A DNA stretch of 64,000 nucleotides from ZLKRG08 sp046048895. GTDB lineage: Bacteria; Actinomycetota; Actinomycetes; Nanopelagicales; Nanopelagicaceae. Below the pieces are notes generated by a model. That model made no database searches, had not been told where the DNA came from, and worked only from the letters and a program-made list of their open reading frames with translations. Positions 52,609 to 61,812 of the stretch are shown one piece after another (within the stretch, counting starts at the first letter, position 1; the number at the start of each line of letters is the position of its first letter). The translations under genes were made by a program, and so were the position numbers. The stretch covers positions 62,001 through 126,000 of the forward strand of contig JBJOFF010000001.1 in assembly GCA_046048895.1 (NCBI GenBank), given 5' to 3'.

Positions 52609-52791
52609 ATGTGCTCAAGAACTACCTGCAGCAATTGCAAGAAGCCAACCTGGTCCGGATGTGGCAACCACATTGAGATCGCACTCGCCGGAGTGCCTAA
52701 GAAGGATCGCTGCAAGTGCACTGCGGCAGATTTGGCTGCAGCTAAGGCCGCCAAAGGCGGATTCTTCGCGAAACTCTTCGGGGGCAAGTAA
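52609..52791 (+). CDS. Cys-rich 60-residue protein, copy 2
   Basis: Homologous over 40 residues to the protein at 50434 with conserved Cys spacing, the TWSGCG-HIE core and RCKC. An Ala/Lys/Gly-rich tail (ADLAAAKAAKGGFFAKLFGGK) follows, resembling an amphipathic helix. Ribosome-binding GAGAGG. The two copies flank the rhodanese/reductase pair, implying a linked role in sulfur handling. Confidence 0.75.
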   Translation: MCSRTTCSNCKKPTWSGCGNHIEIALAGVPKKDRCKCTAADLAAAKAAKGGFFAKLFGGK

Positions 52792-52818
52792 AAACCGCTA
52801 TTTGTCGCCTCGCTCAGG

Positions 52819-55800
52819 TTGAATAGGGGCGTGTTAAAACGCCGTCCAATTTCTGGGAAATTTGCTAAGAAATTTGAAGATGGTTTTCAATTTTCGGCGG
52901 CGCAAAGTATCGCAATCGCGCACCGTAACAAACCTCTCATAATTAGTGGCGGACCTGGCTCTGGAAAAACTTCAGTTTTAATTCAAGCTGCTATCTCCAG
53001 AATCAAAGAGGGTCAAGATCCAAATTCAATTCTCTTTCTAACATTTGGGCGCGAACGCGCATCTGAAATCAGAGATGAGATTGCGCTACAGACATCTGAG
53101 ACGATGCTCGAACCATTGGCTCGAACTTTCCATGCGCTTGCCTATTCGATTCTAAAAGCAGAAGGCCACAATCCATTATTGCTATCAGGGCCCGAACAAG
53201 AAGGTTGGATTCGTCAATTAGTGGATGGTGTGCCATGGCCTGCAGAGTTGCAGCCAGCTTTACATACTCGTGGATTTATCCGCGAACTGCGTGATCTAAT
53301 TTTACGAGCCACCGAACGTGGATGGACTCCCGATGATTTATATAGCAATGGCGTTAAATACAAAGAAGAATTTTGGGTGGCCGCCAGCGCCTTCTGGAAG
53401 AGTTATATCGGTACATTGATTTTGGTCGATGCTGATCATGGCGAACCCAAGGAGCGATTAGATTCTGCGCAATTAGTTTGGCGTGCAGCAAATGTAACTA
53501 GAAGCGTTTTTAGAAATCAATTTAAAACAATATTGGTGGATGAATTCCAAGAGAGCGATAAGGCGCAACGTGCGTTGTTGCAAAATATAGCTACCGATGA
53601 TTTGGTAATAGCAGTTGATCCTTACAGTACGGTCGGAAGATTCCGTGGCGCCGACCCAGATGGCTTAGCGCAAGCGCTTGCAATCTATAGCTCCAAGGGC
53701 GAAAGCATTCACTTAAATGAAAACTTCCGCGCAAGTAGCGCCGTGCATCTATTTCTTGAGAAAGTTGCCGGTGAATTTCCGAAGGCGCCAGAAATCCAGA
53801 GTTCACGCGGCGAAATCGCAGGTTCGGTAGTTGCAGAGTGCTTTATTGATGGGGCCAACGAGGCCTCATTCATTGCAGATAAATTACAAAGAGCGCATTT
53901 ACAAGAGGGCTTACCTTGGTCGCAAATGGCAGTAATCTTCAGATCGCCTGCCCAAAGCGGCGCGGTACGTAGCGCGCTAATGCGTTACGGAATTCCAGTA
54001 GCCGGCGAATTGCAAGTGCTCTCTGAAAATGCATCAATTGCACCATTTTTATTGATGGCCGAAGTAGCTATTCACGGGAAAATCGATTTGATTACTGCAG
54101 AGACGCTTTTAACTTGTGAATTTGGCGGCGCCGATTCGATTTCATTTAGAAGAATGCGCCGTGAATTAGTCACTAAGTATTCAAGCGTTACGGGTTTGAG
54201 TGGGTCAGAATTAATTTGCAAAGCGATTACGGATGGCGAATATGAAATTCCAAGTGGTCAAGCGCTCGTCAGGCTGCACGAACTCTTTGTGGCCGCGGAA
54301 AGAGTTGCTAAGAAGAAATCATCACAACCAGAAGATTTACTCTGGGCCATCTGGTCAAATGCCAAAACTTCAGATAATGAATTACTTAGCGAAGCTTGGC
54401 GTAATCGCGCCTTAAAAGGTGGCGTCCGTGGCGCAAATGCCGATCGCGATCTAGATGCCATGCTTCAACTCTTTGAATCTGCCCGACGTTTTGGACAGAG
54501 ATTTAAATATGCCAACTTGGCAGATTTCTTCAAAGATATTCGCAAATCCGAAATTGCTGGCGATGTAATTACCGCAAAAGGACAACGCCCAGATGTAGTC
54601 GAACTTTTAACGCCCTTTAGTGCAAAAGGTCGTCAATGGAAATTAGTGGTGGTAGCTGGGGTGCAAGAAGGTATCTGGCCCAATTTGAGAATTCGTGGAT
54701 CACTTCTTGGATCGGAACGTCTCGCTGAAAGAGATCGCAACCCCGATTTGGCTGCAATCGAGCTGGAATTGGTGGCAAAAGCAGCGGTTTCAGTGGATGA
54801 ATTACGCCTTTTCTACGCTGCCATTTCGCGCGCTAGCCAAGATTTAATTATCACGGCCGTCGATCGCGAAGAGGATCAACCTTCTAATTACTTTGATTTA
54901 GCATATGAATTTTGCAATCCCGAAGCGCCAATTGAGGCCAAGCGAATTATTTCAAAGGCCGATAACTTACTTAGCGCAGCTCATGTAGTCTCCAAACTTC
55001 GAGCAGAATTAATTAAAAGTGGTTCCAAGAGCGCCGCTGCAAATTTAAAGGCATTAGCTATGGCTGGAATTAATGGCGCTGATCCAAATGTTTGGTATGG
55101 AATTAAAGCAATCTCTTCCGATGCGCCAGCAATTCCAGAGGATGTTGATGTTCGAATCTCCCCAAGTGGTGTTGAGAAATTTGATGAATGCCAATTGCGT
55201 TGGTTCCTGGAAACTCATGGGGGACAAGATGGCAATACCACCGCCCAATTAATCGGTACGGTGATTCACAAATTTGCAGAGTTAGCCGAATCTGGCGAAA
55301 CCAATCTTGATTCACAAATCGAACTGTTGACTGCTAATTGGAAGTTAGTTGACCCTGAGACTGGGTGGATTTCACGGACCTCTATGGGGCGTGCGGTATT
55401 GATGTTAAAACGCTTTTACAAATATCGCGAATCCATGGCCGGCAAGAGAGAATTTAAAGAATCTGAAGCTTCATATAAATTTAATATTGGTCGCGCCTAC
55501 ATTTCCTGCAAAATTGACCGAATCGAAACTACTCTTGATGGCAAGTTATATGTAGTTGATTTCAAGACTGGCAAACATGCACTTTCAGTCGATGAAGCCA
55601 AAACTGATGCGCAGATGCAGATCTATCAGTATGCAGTGAGTAACGATGGTGCGGAAGTCGCAGGAGCCTCGCTGGTTTATCTAGATCACGATTTAAAGGG
55701 CAATAAGACCCGAGATCAGCAGCCAATTGATCGCACTGTGGTGGCAGAGCGAATTGAAAAGACCGCGGTATTAATGGGCGGAAAGCGCTATTTAGCTGTG

Positions 55801-55878
55801 AAAAATAAGAATTGCCAGTTCTGTAGCGTTGCTAGCTCCTGCCCAATTCAGATTGAAGGTCGTGGTTTATATGAATAA
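52819..55878 (+). CDS. adnA: AdnA-like helicase-nuclease subunit
   Basis: 1019 residues: UvrD-like motor with Walker A 'SGGPGSGKTSVL' and Walker B 'ILVDEFQESDKAQ', and a RecB-type PD-(D/E)xK nuclease (~855-1015) 'KIDRIETTLDGKLYVVDFKTGK...QMQIYQYAV'. Four cysteines (DECQLRW, and NCQFCSVASSCPI) match the Fe-S ring of AddB/AdnA-type nucleases. Forms a heterodimer with AdnB to resect DNA double-strand breaks. TTG 52819 or GTG 52831 starts. Confidence 0.88.
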   Translation: MNRGVLKRRPISGKFAKKFEDGFQFSAAQSIAIAHRNKPLIISGGPGSGKTSVLIQAAISRIKEGQDPNSILFLTFGRERASEIRDEIALQTSETMLEPLARTFHALAYSILKAEGHNPLLLSGPEQEGWIRQLVDGVPWPAELQPALHTRGFIRELRDLILRATERGWTPDDLYSNGVKYKEEFWVAASAFWKSYIGTLILVDADHGEPKERLDSAQLVWRAANVTRSVFRNQFKTILVDEFQESDKAQRALLQNIATDDLVIAVDPYSTVGRFRGADPDGLAQALAIYSSKGESIHLNENFRASSAVHLFLEKVAGEFPKAPEIQSSRGEIAGSVVAECFIDGANEASFIADKLQRAHLQEGLPWSQMAVIFRSPAQSGAVRSALMRYGIPVAGELQVLSENASIAPFLLMAEVAIHGKIDLITAETLLTCEFGGADSISFRRMRRELVTKYSSVTGLSGSELICKAITDGEYEIPSGQALVRLHELFVAAERVAKKKSSQPEDLLWAIWSNAKTSDNELLSEAWRNRALKGGVRGANADRDLDAMLQLFESARRFGQRFKYANLADFFKDIRKSEIAGDVITAKGQRPDVVELLTPFSAKGRQWKLVVVAGVQEGIWPNLRIRGSLLGSERLAERDRNPDLAAIELELVAKAAVSVDELRLFYAAISRASQDLIITAVDREEDQPSNYFDLAYEFCNPEAPIEAKRIISKADNLLSAAHVVSKLRAELIKSGSKSAAANLKALAMAGINGADPNVWYGIKAISSDAPAIPEDVDVRISPSGVEKFDECQLRWFLETHGGQDGNTTAQLIGTVIHKFAELAESGETNLDSQIELLTANWKLVDPETGWISRTSMGRAVLMLKRFYKYRESMAGKREFKESEASYKFNIGRAYISCKIDRIETTLDGKLYVVDFKTGKHALSVDEAKTDAQMQIYQYAVSNDGAEVAGASLVYLDHDLKGNKTRDQQPIDRTVVAERIEKTAVLMGGKRYLAVKNKNCQFCSVASSCPIQIEGRGLYE

Positions 55879-58800
55879 ACCAATCACGGCTCTGGATATC
55901 GCCAAAGTAACCAAGAAAGTTCCGACTGCGGAACAGATTGAAATTATCGAATCAGCGCTGCAACCTGCAGTAGTTATTGCCGGAGCAGGTTCTGGAAAGA
56001 CCGAGACTATGGCCACGCGCGTGCTCTGGTTGGTCGCAAATGGATATGCAAAACCAGAAGAGATTTTGGGACTTACCTTCACTCGTAAAGCGGCGGCTGA
56101 GTTAAAGAAGCGTATCAAAGACCGATTAAAGCAACTTCGCAAAGAGGGGCTAATTGATCCAACCCTCTCCATCGAAGTTCCGGTAATGACTTATCACTCT
56201 TACGCCGGAAATATTTTGCGTGAATATGGATTGCGGTTAGGAATAGATACCGATTCCGATTTAATCGGAGAGGCTGTGGTCTGGCAACAAGCCGCTAGAG
56301 TCTTGCGCACTTGGGATGATCCAGAATTTGAATACGAGGGCGCTTTTAAAACTTTGGTAAGTGATTTACTTGGTTTAACAAAGAGCGCCATGGAACATGG
56401 CGCTACTGAAGCACAGATTATTGCGGAAACTAACAAGGTATTAGAGCGCATCTCAGAAATTCCATCAGATAAAGATGTCGATAAAGTTAGATTAGTTCTA
56501 AAGCAGCGCATCAAATTACTTGAGATTTCGCAAAGATTAAGAGAAGAGCGAATTGCTAGCGGACAACTATCCTTCGATGATCAAATGTTCTACGCGGCAA
56601 AGATTGCGCAGGAAATTGAAAAAGTTGGAGAATTAGAGAGAGCCAAGTACAAAGTGGTACTCCTTGATGAGTATCAAGATACCTCCCAATCTCAAGTAAG
56701 AATGTTGAGCGCTTTATTTAAAGCGGGACATCCAGTGATGGCAGTCGGAGATCCTTATCAAGCTATTTATGGCTGGCGCGGTGCAGCTATCGGCACTATT
56801 AAGGATTTCCCTAACAGTTTTGCAATCAATGGCGATTCCAAAAAAGTGGCGGAATATAAGCTCTCTACGACCTTCCGTAACGATAAAGCAATTCTGGGGC
56901 TAGCCAATCAAGTGGGCCAAGTGGTCGGTAAGCAGATTCGATTAACTGTAAAAGAGTTGCAACCGCGCACAGATGCTGGACCCGGTTTAGTAATGAGAGA
57001 TATCTATGAGAATGTCGAACTCGAAGCAGCAGGAATCGCAGAACGAATTTCAAAGCTGTGGGAGCAGAAGGGCAAAGATGAAACTTTTGCAGTGCTGGTC
57101 CGCAATCGCAAACAGATTGTAGATATCGAAAAAGCGCTACGCGCTCATGAGCTTCCAGTAGAGGTTTTAGGTATCGGCGGCTTACTGCAAGTTCCAGAAG
57201 TTACCGATGTATTTACATTACTAAAGGTAATTGTGGATGCTGAGGCAGGTTCTGCATTGATGCGCCACTTAACCAGCCCACGTTTAGCAATTGGGGTTCA
57301 GGATATTGCGGCGCTTGGTCGTTATAAGCGTAAACGTGATAATCAATCTGGTAGTGATACCGATTTAATTTCCGCGATGGCAACCGAGGTATTAGAGACT
57401 GCAGAAGCTGACGATAGCGCTGCTGGATCTTTAATTGAAGCTCTAGATGAAATCGAAAGCGCGGATCGCAAGGAGTTCTCTGAGATTGGTTTTAAGAGAT
57501 TACTTGAATTCTCTAAAGATTTACGACGATTACGAAATCGCGCAAATGGATCTTTGGCAGATTTAATTTATGAAATTGAAGAGTACTTGGGACTTACTGT
57601 AGAACTTTTAGTACGCGATGGTGGTTCAAATGGTCGCCGCCACTTAGATCGCTTCAATGAAGAGGCTAATAAATTTTCTTCTAGCAACGGGTCAATTATT
57701 GAATTTGTGCGTTGGCTAGATGCAACTATTGATCACGAACGTGGATTGGAATCCGGCGCTCCTGAAGTTCATAGTGATGTCATTCAATTATTGACAATTC
57801 ATATGTCCAAAGGCGCCGAATGGGATCATGTCTTTATCCCTGGAATCGTTGAAAAACAGTTCCCAAAAGCCTATCCGCAGAGCACCATCTCCTGGCTTCA
57901 TAATGAGGCCGAAATTCCATTTGCGCTTCGCGGTGATGCCTCAGAATTTCCAGAGTTGGATCTATCCGCACTCGGAGATGCAAAAAGTGCAGCTGCAGAG
58001 TTTAAAGATTTCAAAGATCGATGCGTGGCCTTTCGTCGACAAGAGGAGTGGCGCTTGGCATATGTAGCGGTAACCAGAGCCAAGAAGACTTTGCACTGCA
58101 CCATGGCTTATTGGGATACCCGCACCAATATTGATGAAGCAAGCGATGTATTTAAATTGATCTGCGATTTTCTACAGGTAGATAGCGATCTGGAATCTGA
58201 TCAAAAACCACCAACCAACCCATTACTAGAACGTGAAATTTCGGAGAGTTGGCCGATTCCAAATGCTAGATTAGATAAATTACGTAAAGCAGCGGCAATA
58301 TACGAAGCAACCGCTCCTGAGAGTTCTGATAACAATGTTGCACTTTTGATCAAACAGATTGAAGATCGTCGAAGCGGCACAGATATTTATCTACCACCAA
58401 GACTTTCGGTCTCTACTTTGATAGCGCTCAAAGAGAATCCGGAAGCCTTGGCCAGCGCCATTCGTAGACCAATGCCATTCTTGCAAGATCAATTTGCGCG
58501 TCGAGGTACCGATTTCCATAATTGGGTTGAACAACATCTCAAATGCGAAACGCTATTTGATGACGAAGATTTGGATTACTTTGATCGAATCGAAGAAGAT
58601 GGCAAGTTAGAAGAGTTAAAGAGTAAATGGCTAACATCAGAGTGGTCCAAGAAAGTTCCACATCGACTTGAAGTGCCATTTGAAACTGTTCTTGCAGGGG
58701 TCTTGATTCGTGGTCGTATCGATGCGGTTTATAAGACAGAGAATGGTTATGAAGTGGTTGATTGGAAGACTGGATCTAAGAAATTAAGCCAAGCTGCAGC

Positions 58801-58960
58801 TATCCAATTAGCAATGTATAGATTGGCTTGGGCCAAAATTGCAGGAGTTCCAGTCGAAACTGTAAGCGCGGCTTTCCATTATGTGCCGAACGGCCAGGAT
58901 GACCGCCGTAGCGATCTGCTCACAGAAGCGGAGTTAGTGGCGCTGCTCGAAAAGCACTAA
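55871..58960 (+). CDS. adnB: AdnB-like helicase-nuclease subunit
   Basis: 1029 residues: Walker A 'AGAGSGKTETMATRVLW', 'LTFTRKAAAELKKRI', Walker B 'LLDEYQDTSQSQ', 'GDPYQAIYGWRGA', 'VTRAKKTLHCTM', and a C-terminal nuclease domain 'IRGRIDAVYKTENGYEVVDWKTGSK...QLAMYRLAW'. It is the main motor of AdnAB. The ATG 55871 overlaps the adnA stop by 8 bp, so translation is coupled. Confidence 0.9.
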   Translation: MNKPITALDIAKVTKKVPTAEQIEIIESALQPAVVIAGAGSGKTETMATRVLWLVANGYAKPEEILGLTFTRKAAAELKKRIKDRLKQLRKEGLIDPTLSIEVPVMTYHSYAGNILREYGLRLGIDTDSDLIGEAVVWQQAARVLRTWDDPEFEYEGAFKTLVSDLLGLTKSAMEHGATEAQIIAETNKVLERISEIPSDKDVDKVRLVLKQRIKLLEISQRLREERIASGQLSFDDQMFYAAKIAQEIEKVGELERAKYKVVLLDEYQDTSQSQVRMLSALFKAGHPVMAVGDPYQAIYGWRGAAIGTIKDFPNSFAINGDSKKVAEYKLSTTFRNDKAILGLANQVGQVVGKQIRLTVKELQPRTDAGPGLVMRDIYENVELEAAGIAERISKLWEQKGKDETFAVLVRNRKQIVDIEKALRAHELPVEVLGIGGLLQVPEVTDVFTLLKVIVDAEAGSALMRHLTSPRLAIGVQDIAALGRYKRKRDNQSGSDTDLISAMATEVLETAEADDSAAGSLIEALDEIESADRKEFSEIGFKRLLEFSKDLRRLRNRANGSLADLIYEIEEYLGLTVELLVRDGGSNGRRHLDRFNEEANKFSSSNGSIIEFVRWLDATIDHERGLESGAPEVHSDVIQLLTIHMSKGAEWDHVFIPGIVEKQFPKAYPQSTISWLHNEAEIPFALRGDASEFPELDLSALGDAKSAAAEFKDFKDRCVAFRRQEEWRLAYVAVTRAKKTLHCTMAYWDTRTNIDEASDVFKLICDFLQVDSDLESDQKPPTNPLLEREISESWPIPNARLDKLRKAAAIYEATAPESSDNNVALLIKQIEDRRSGTDIYLPPRLSVSTLIALKENPEALASAIRRPMPFLQDQFARRGTDFHNWVEQHLKCETLFDDEDLDYFDRIEEDGKLEELKSKWLTSEWSKKVPHRLEVPFETVLAGVLIRGRIDAVYKTENGYEVVDWKTGSKKLSQAAAIQLAMYRLAWAKIAGVPVETVSAAFHYVPNGQDDRRSDLLTEAELVALLEKH

Positions 58961-58973
58961 TCTCGCGTCTGAT

Positions 58974-59777
58974 ATGAACCGCGGAGATAGAGCAGAGGCC
59001 CATAAATACTGGGCGCAAGCCAAGATTATTCAGATTTGGCGCGGCCACTTCTACGCCGAAGATGCCCACTTTGCTTATCAAGGCGCTGATGCTTTCGCCG
59101 CAGTCAATCCTGCTAACCGAATTTACATCGGAGAAGTTAGTGGTCAACATTATTTTGCAGTCAATCAAGAACTTTCAGATGGTCCAACGCTTCGGGATTT
59201 TGCCGGCCAATTAGATGAGGCTGAATTAGAGATTGCCGTAACTGCACTGGCTTTAATTAATTGGCATGAAACTCATCAAAGCTGTTCCCGATGTGGTGCC
59301 GAGACCGAAATTATTGAAAATGGTTGGGTTCGTCAGTGTCCGGCAGATCAAACACACCATTTCCCAAGAACAGATCCAGCAATTATCGTCGCAGTACAAG
59401 ATCGCAATGGACGTTTATGTTTAGGTCGACAAGCAGTATGGGTGGAAGGTCGATTCTCAAACTTTGCAGGATTTGTAGAACCTGGTGAATCACTTGAAGC
59501 TGCGGTAGCGCGTGAGGTAAAAGAGGAGACCGGCTTACAGGTTTCAGATATTAAATATCTATTCTCACAACCATGGCCATTTCCAAATTCGATTATGTTG
59601 GCCTTTGAAGCATTTACAGATAATCCAGAGTTTGCAAAACCAGATGGAGAAGAGATTGTTGATCTAAAGTGGTTTTCTAAAGAAGAATTACTAGCTGCTT
59701 CGGCAGATGGCTCTTTAAATTTACCGCCACATACAACTGTCTCGAGAAGAATGATTGAGCGTTGGTTAAATGGCTAA
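58974..59777 (+). CDS. nudC: NAD+ diphosphatase (Nudix, NudC)
   Basis: 267 residues: zinc ribbon 'CSRCGAETEIIENGWVRQCPAD', then 'HFPRTDPAIIVAV' and a Nudix box 'GFVEPGESLEAAVAREVKEETGL'. It hydrolyses NAD(H) and can remove NAD caps from RNA. An incomplete second Cys pair in the ribbon (C..C and a single later C) is seen. Overlaps the next gene by 8 bp. Confidence 0.92.
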   Translation: MNRGDRAEAHKYWAQAKIIQIWRGHFYAEDAHFAYQGADAFAAVNPANRIYIGEVSGQHYFAVNQELSDGPTLRDFAGQLDEAELEIAVTALALINWHETHQSCSRCGAETEIIENGWVRQCPADQTHHFPRTDPAIIVAVQDRNGRLCLGRQAVWVEGRFSNFAGFVEPGESLEAAVAREVKEETGLQVSDIKYLFSQPWPFPNSIMLAFEAFTDNPEFAKPDGEEIVDLKWFSKEELLAASADGSLNLPPHTTVSRRMIERWLNG

Positions 59778-61398
59778 CGCTGATGAAATTTTGGCAGCGC
59801 TAGATTACGAACAACGTAAAGTTGCACTTGCTACGCGTGGACCAGTTTGCGTAATTGCAGGCGCCGGAACTGGTAAAACTCGCGCGATTACTCATCGAAT
59901 CGCTTATGCATCCGCTATAGGAGTGATGGATCCGCAACGCGTTATGGCGATTACTTTTACCGCGCGAGCTGCAGGAGAGATGCGCACCAGATTGCGTTTG
60001 CTAGGTTTTCCAGGGGTAAATGCCCGCACTATCCACTCCGCTGCGCTTAAGCAGTTACTGTATTTTTGGCCATCAGTCTTTGGCGGGCAGAGCCCCGAAC
60101 TATTAACTTCAAAAACCCCATTTATCGGCAGTAGCGTGGAGCGAGCGGGCATTAAATTGCCAGTTAATAGCCGAGATGCGCTGCGCGATATTGCGACTGA
60201 AATTGAATGGGCAAAAGTAAATCAAATCGCACCTGAAGATTATTTGGTGACACAACGTCAAGTGCGTGCCAAAGTTAGCGCCGAAGAGATAGCCAAAATT
60301 TACGAAGCATATGAATCATTAAAGAAACAAGAACGAACTTTGGATTTCGAAGATTTACTTCTATTAACCACAGCCATGATCGAGAATGAACCGCAGGTGC
60401 GCGAGAAAATTCATGATCAATATAGATATTTCACGGTCGATGAGTATCAAGATATCTCTCCGATACAACAGAGATTAATTGATGCTTGGCTAGGCAAACG
60501 AGATGATATTTGTGTGGTTGGAGATCCGGCGCAAACTATTTACTCATTTGCGGGCGCTAGTCCGAGCTATTTGCTTGGATTTACAAATCGTTATCCAGAA
60601 GCTGAAGTAATCCGATTATCTACTGGTTATCGTTCAACTCCAGAAATTCTCTTCACCGCAAATGCGCTACTTAGAAGCAATCGAATGGGCCATGAACTAG
60701 CGCCGGTAAATGAACATGGCGCACAACCAGTTTTAACTGAGTACAACACCGATGGCCAAGAGGCAGTAGGGGTAACTAATCAAATAACCGATTTAATCAG
60801 CCAAGGAGAGCGGCCAGAAAATATTGCCGTATTGGCCCGTACCAATGCGCAATTACTTACAATTCAGAGATCATTTAAAGAAGCTGGCCTGCCATACCAA
60901 ATTCGAACCAACGATAGATTCTTTGATCGCGCAGAGATTCGCGAATTTATTCGCGATATTCGCCAAGCTTCCGTGATTCCAAATCCTGATGTTAATTGGG
61001 TAGATGAGTTGCGCGGATTAGCGCAGCCATATTTATCGGGCGATGCCATGGATGGTATTGGGGCGCTGATTCATTTAGCCCGAGAATTAGATGGGGATGA
61101 TAAATTTCAACCGAAATCACTCCGTAATTTCCTCGGTGAAATCGAAGATCGCGCGCAACAGAATAATCCGCCGCAGATGCCAGTTACTACTTTGGCCACG
61201 CTACATGCGGCGAAGGGATTGGAGTGGGAGCGAGTCTTCTTAATTGGTATTGTTGAGGGCTATCTGCCTTATCCGGATGCTCCCGAAGCTGAGGAGTTGC
61301 GCTTGTTCTATGTGGGAATCACCCGCGCCAAAGCTCATCTTCATTTAAGCCATGGCGGAGTAGCAAGCCCATTTTTGCGCTCTATCACTAATAGTTGA
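59770..61398 (+). CDS. uvrD2: UvrD2-like superfamily I DNA helicase, lacking C-terminal HRDC region
   Basis: 542 residues: Walker A 'AGAGTGKTRAITHRI', 'ITFTARAAGEMRTRL', Walker B 'FTVDEYQDISPIQQR', 'GDPAQTIYSFAGA', 'TGYRSTPEIL', and 'LHAAKGLEWERVFL'. It ends soon after 'LRLFYVGITRAKAHLHLSH', so the HRDC domain and cysteine motif found in mycobacterial UvrD2 (about 700 residues) are absent. Position after nudC and before whiB7 supports orthology. Confidence 0.87.
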   Translation: MANADEILAALDYEQRKVALATRGPVCVIAGAGTGKTRAITHRIAYASAIGVMDPQRVMAITFTARAAGEMRTRLRLLGFPGVNARTIHSAALKQLLYFWPSVFGGQSPELLTSKTPFIGSSVERAGIKLPVNSRDALRDIATEIEWAKVNQIAPEDYLVTQRQVRAKVSAEEIAKIYEAYESLKKQERTLDFEDLLLLTTAMIENEPQVREKIHDQYRYFTVDEYQDISPIQQRLIDAWLGKRDDICVVGDPAQTIYSFAGASPSYLLGFTNRYPEAEVIRLSTGYRSTPEILFTANALLRSNRMGHELAPVNEHGAQPVLTEYNTDGQEAVGVTNQITDLISQGERPENIAVLARTNAQLLTIQRSFKEAGLPYQIRTNDRFFDRAEIREFIRDIRQASVIPNPDVNWVDELRGLAQPYLSGDAMDGIGALIHLARELDGDDKFQPKSLRNFLGEIEDRAQQNNPPQMPVTTLATLHAAKGLEWERVFLIGIVEGYLPYPDAPEAEELRLFYVGITRAKAHLHLSHGGVASPFLRSITNS

Positions 61399-61461
61399 AA
61401 GCTAACTAATAGCCAACAAATAGCCAACAAATAGCCCATTGGACCTAGTAATTTAATTAAG

Positions 61462-61491
61462 TTGCACCAATCGCAATCGATGCCTTACCCT
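61462..61491 (+). promoter_or_regulatory. Probable whiB7 promoter with AT-rich activator site
   Basis: TTGCAC (61462-61467) and TACCCT (61486-61491) are separated by 18 bp; AT-rich TAATTTAATTAAG lies directly upstream of the -35. WhiB7 in mycobacteria activates promoters having an AT-rich block just before -35, so autoregulation is expected. The -10 is weak. Just upstream (about 61404-61436) AATAGCCAAC-type units repeat. Confidence 0.5.
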
Positions 61492-61532
61492 TTTCCCTCA
61501 GCACTAACTCATCAAATTTTGGTGAGGATTAA

Positions 61533-61682
61533 ATGGAAGGCGTGGCGATGTCAATCAATTCAATGACATTTGCTTCATTAAACGCGCCTTCATTTACTGC
61601 TAATTATCCAACAGCCACCAATTGGTTTACCAAGCGTGCCTATGCACATTTTGGTATTGAGGCCACCGGTGTTAATGGTTAA
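61533..61682 (+). CDS. whiB7 leader peptide (upstream ORF, 49 aa)
   Basis: ATG 61533, preceded by GGTGAGG, opens a 49-codon ORF (MEGVAMSINS...) ending just 20 nt before the terminator stem. It lies in the leader of whiB7, where a translated uORF senses ribosome inhibition in other actinobacteria. Its final codons overlap ATTGAGGCC, which can pair with the terminator's 5' arm. Confidence 0.78.
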   Translation: MEGVAMSINSMTFASLNAPSFTANYPTATNWFTKRAYAHFGIEATGVNG

Positions 61683-61702
61683 TCCATAGCAACAGCCAAT
61701 CG

Positions 61703-61734
61703 GCCTCAAATCCAAAAGGATTTGAGGCTTTTTT
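61703..61734 (+). terminator. whiB7 attenuator terminator
   Basis: GCCTCAAATCC / GGATTTGAGGC form a perfect 11-bp stem with AAAA loop followed by T6. It lies 78 bp before the whiB7 start and should end most transcripts. TTGAGGCC at 61657-61664 in the uORF is complementary to GGCCTCAA (61702-61709) and can form a competing antiterminator. Confidence 0.92.
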
Positions 61735-61812
61735 CATTTATAAAAGAAAATAAAAAAGTAAATACCAAGTAAGAGATAAAGCGAAACAGGTCGAGAGAGG
61801 TAGGTAGGGAAG

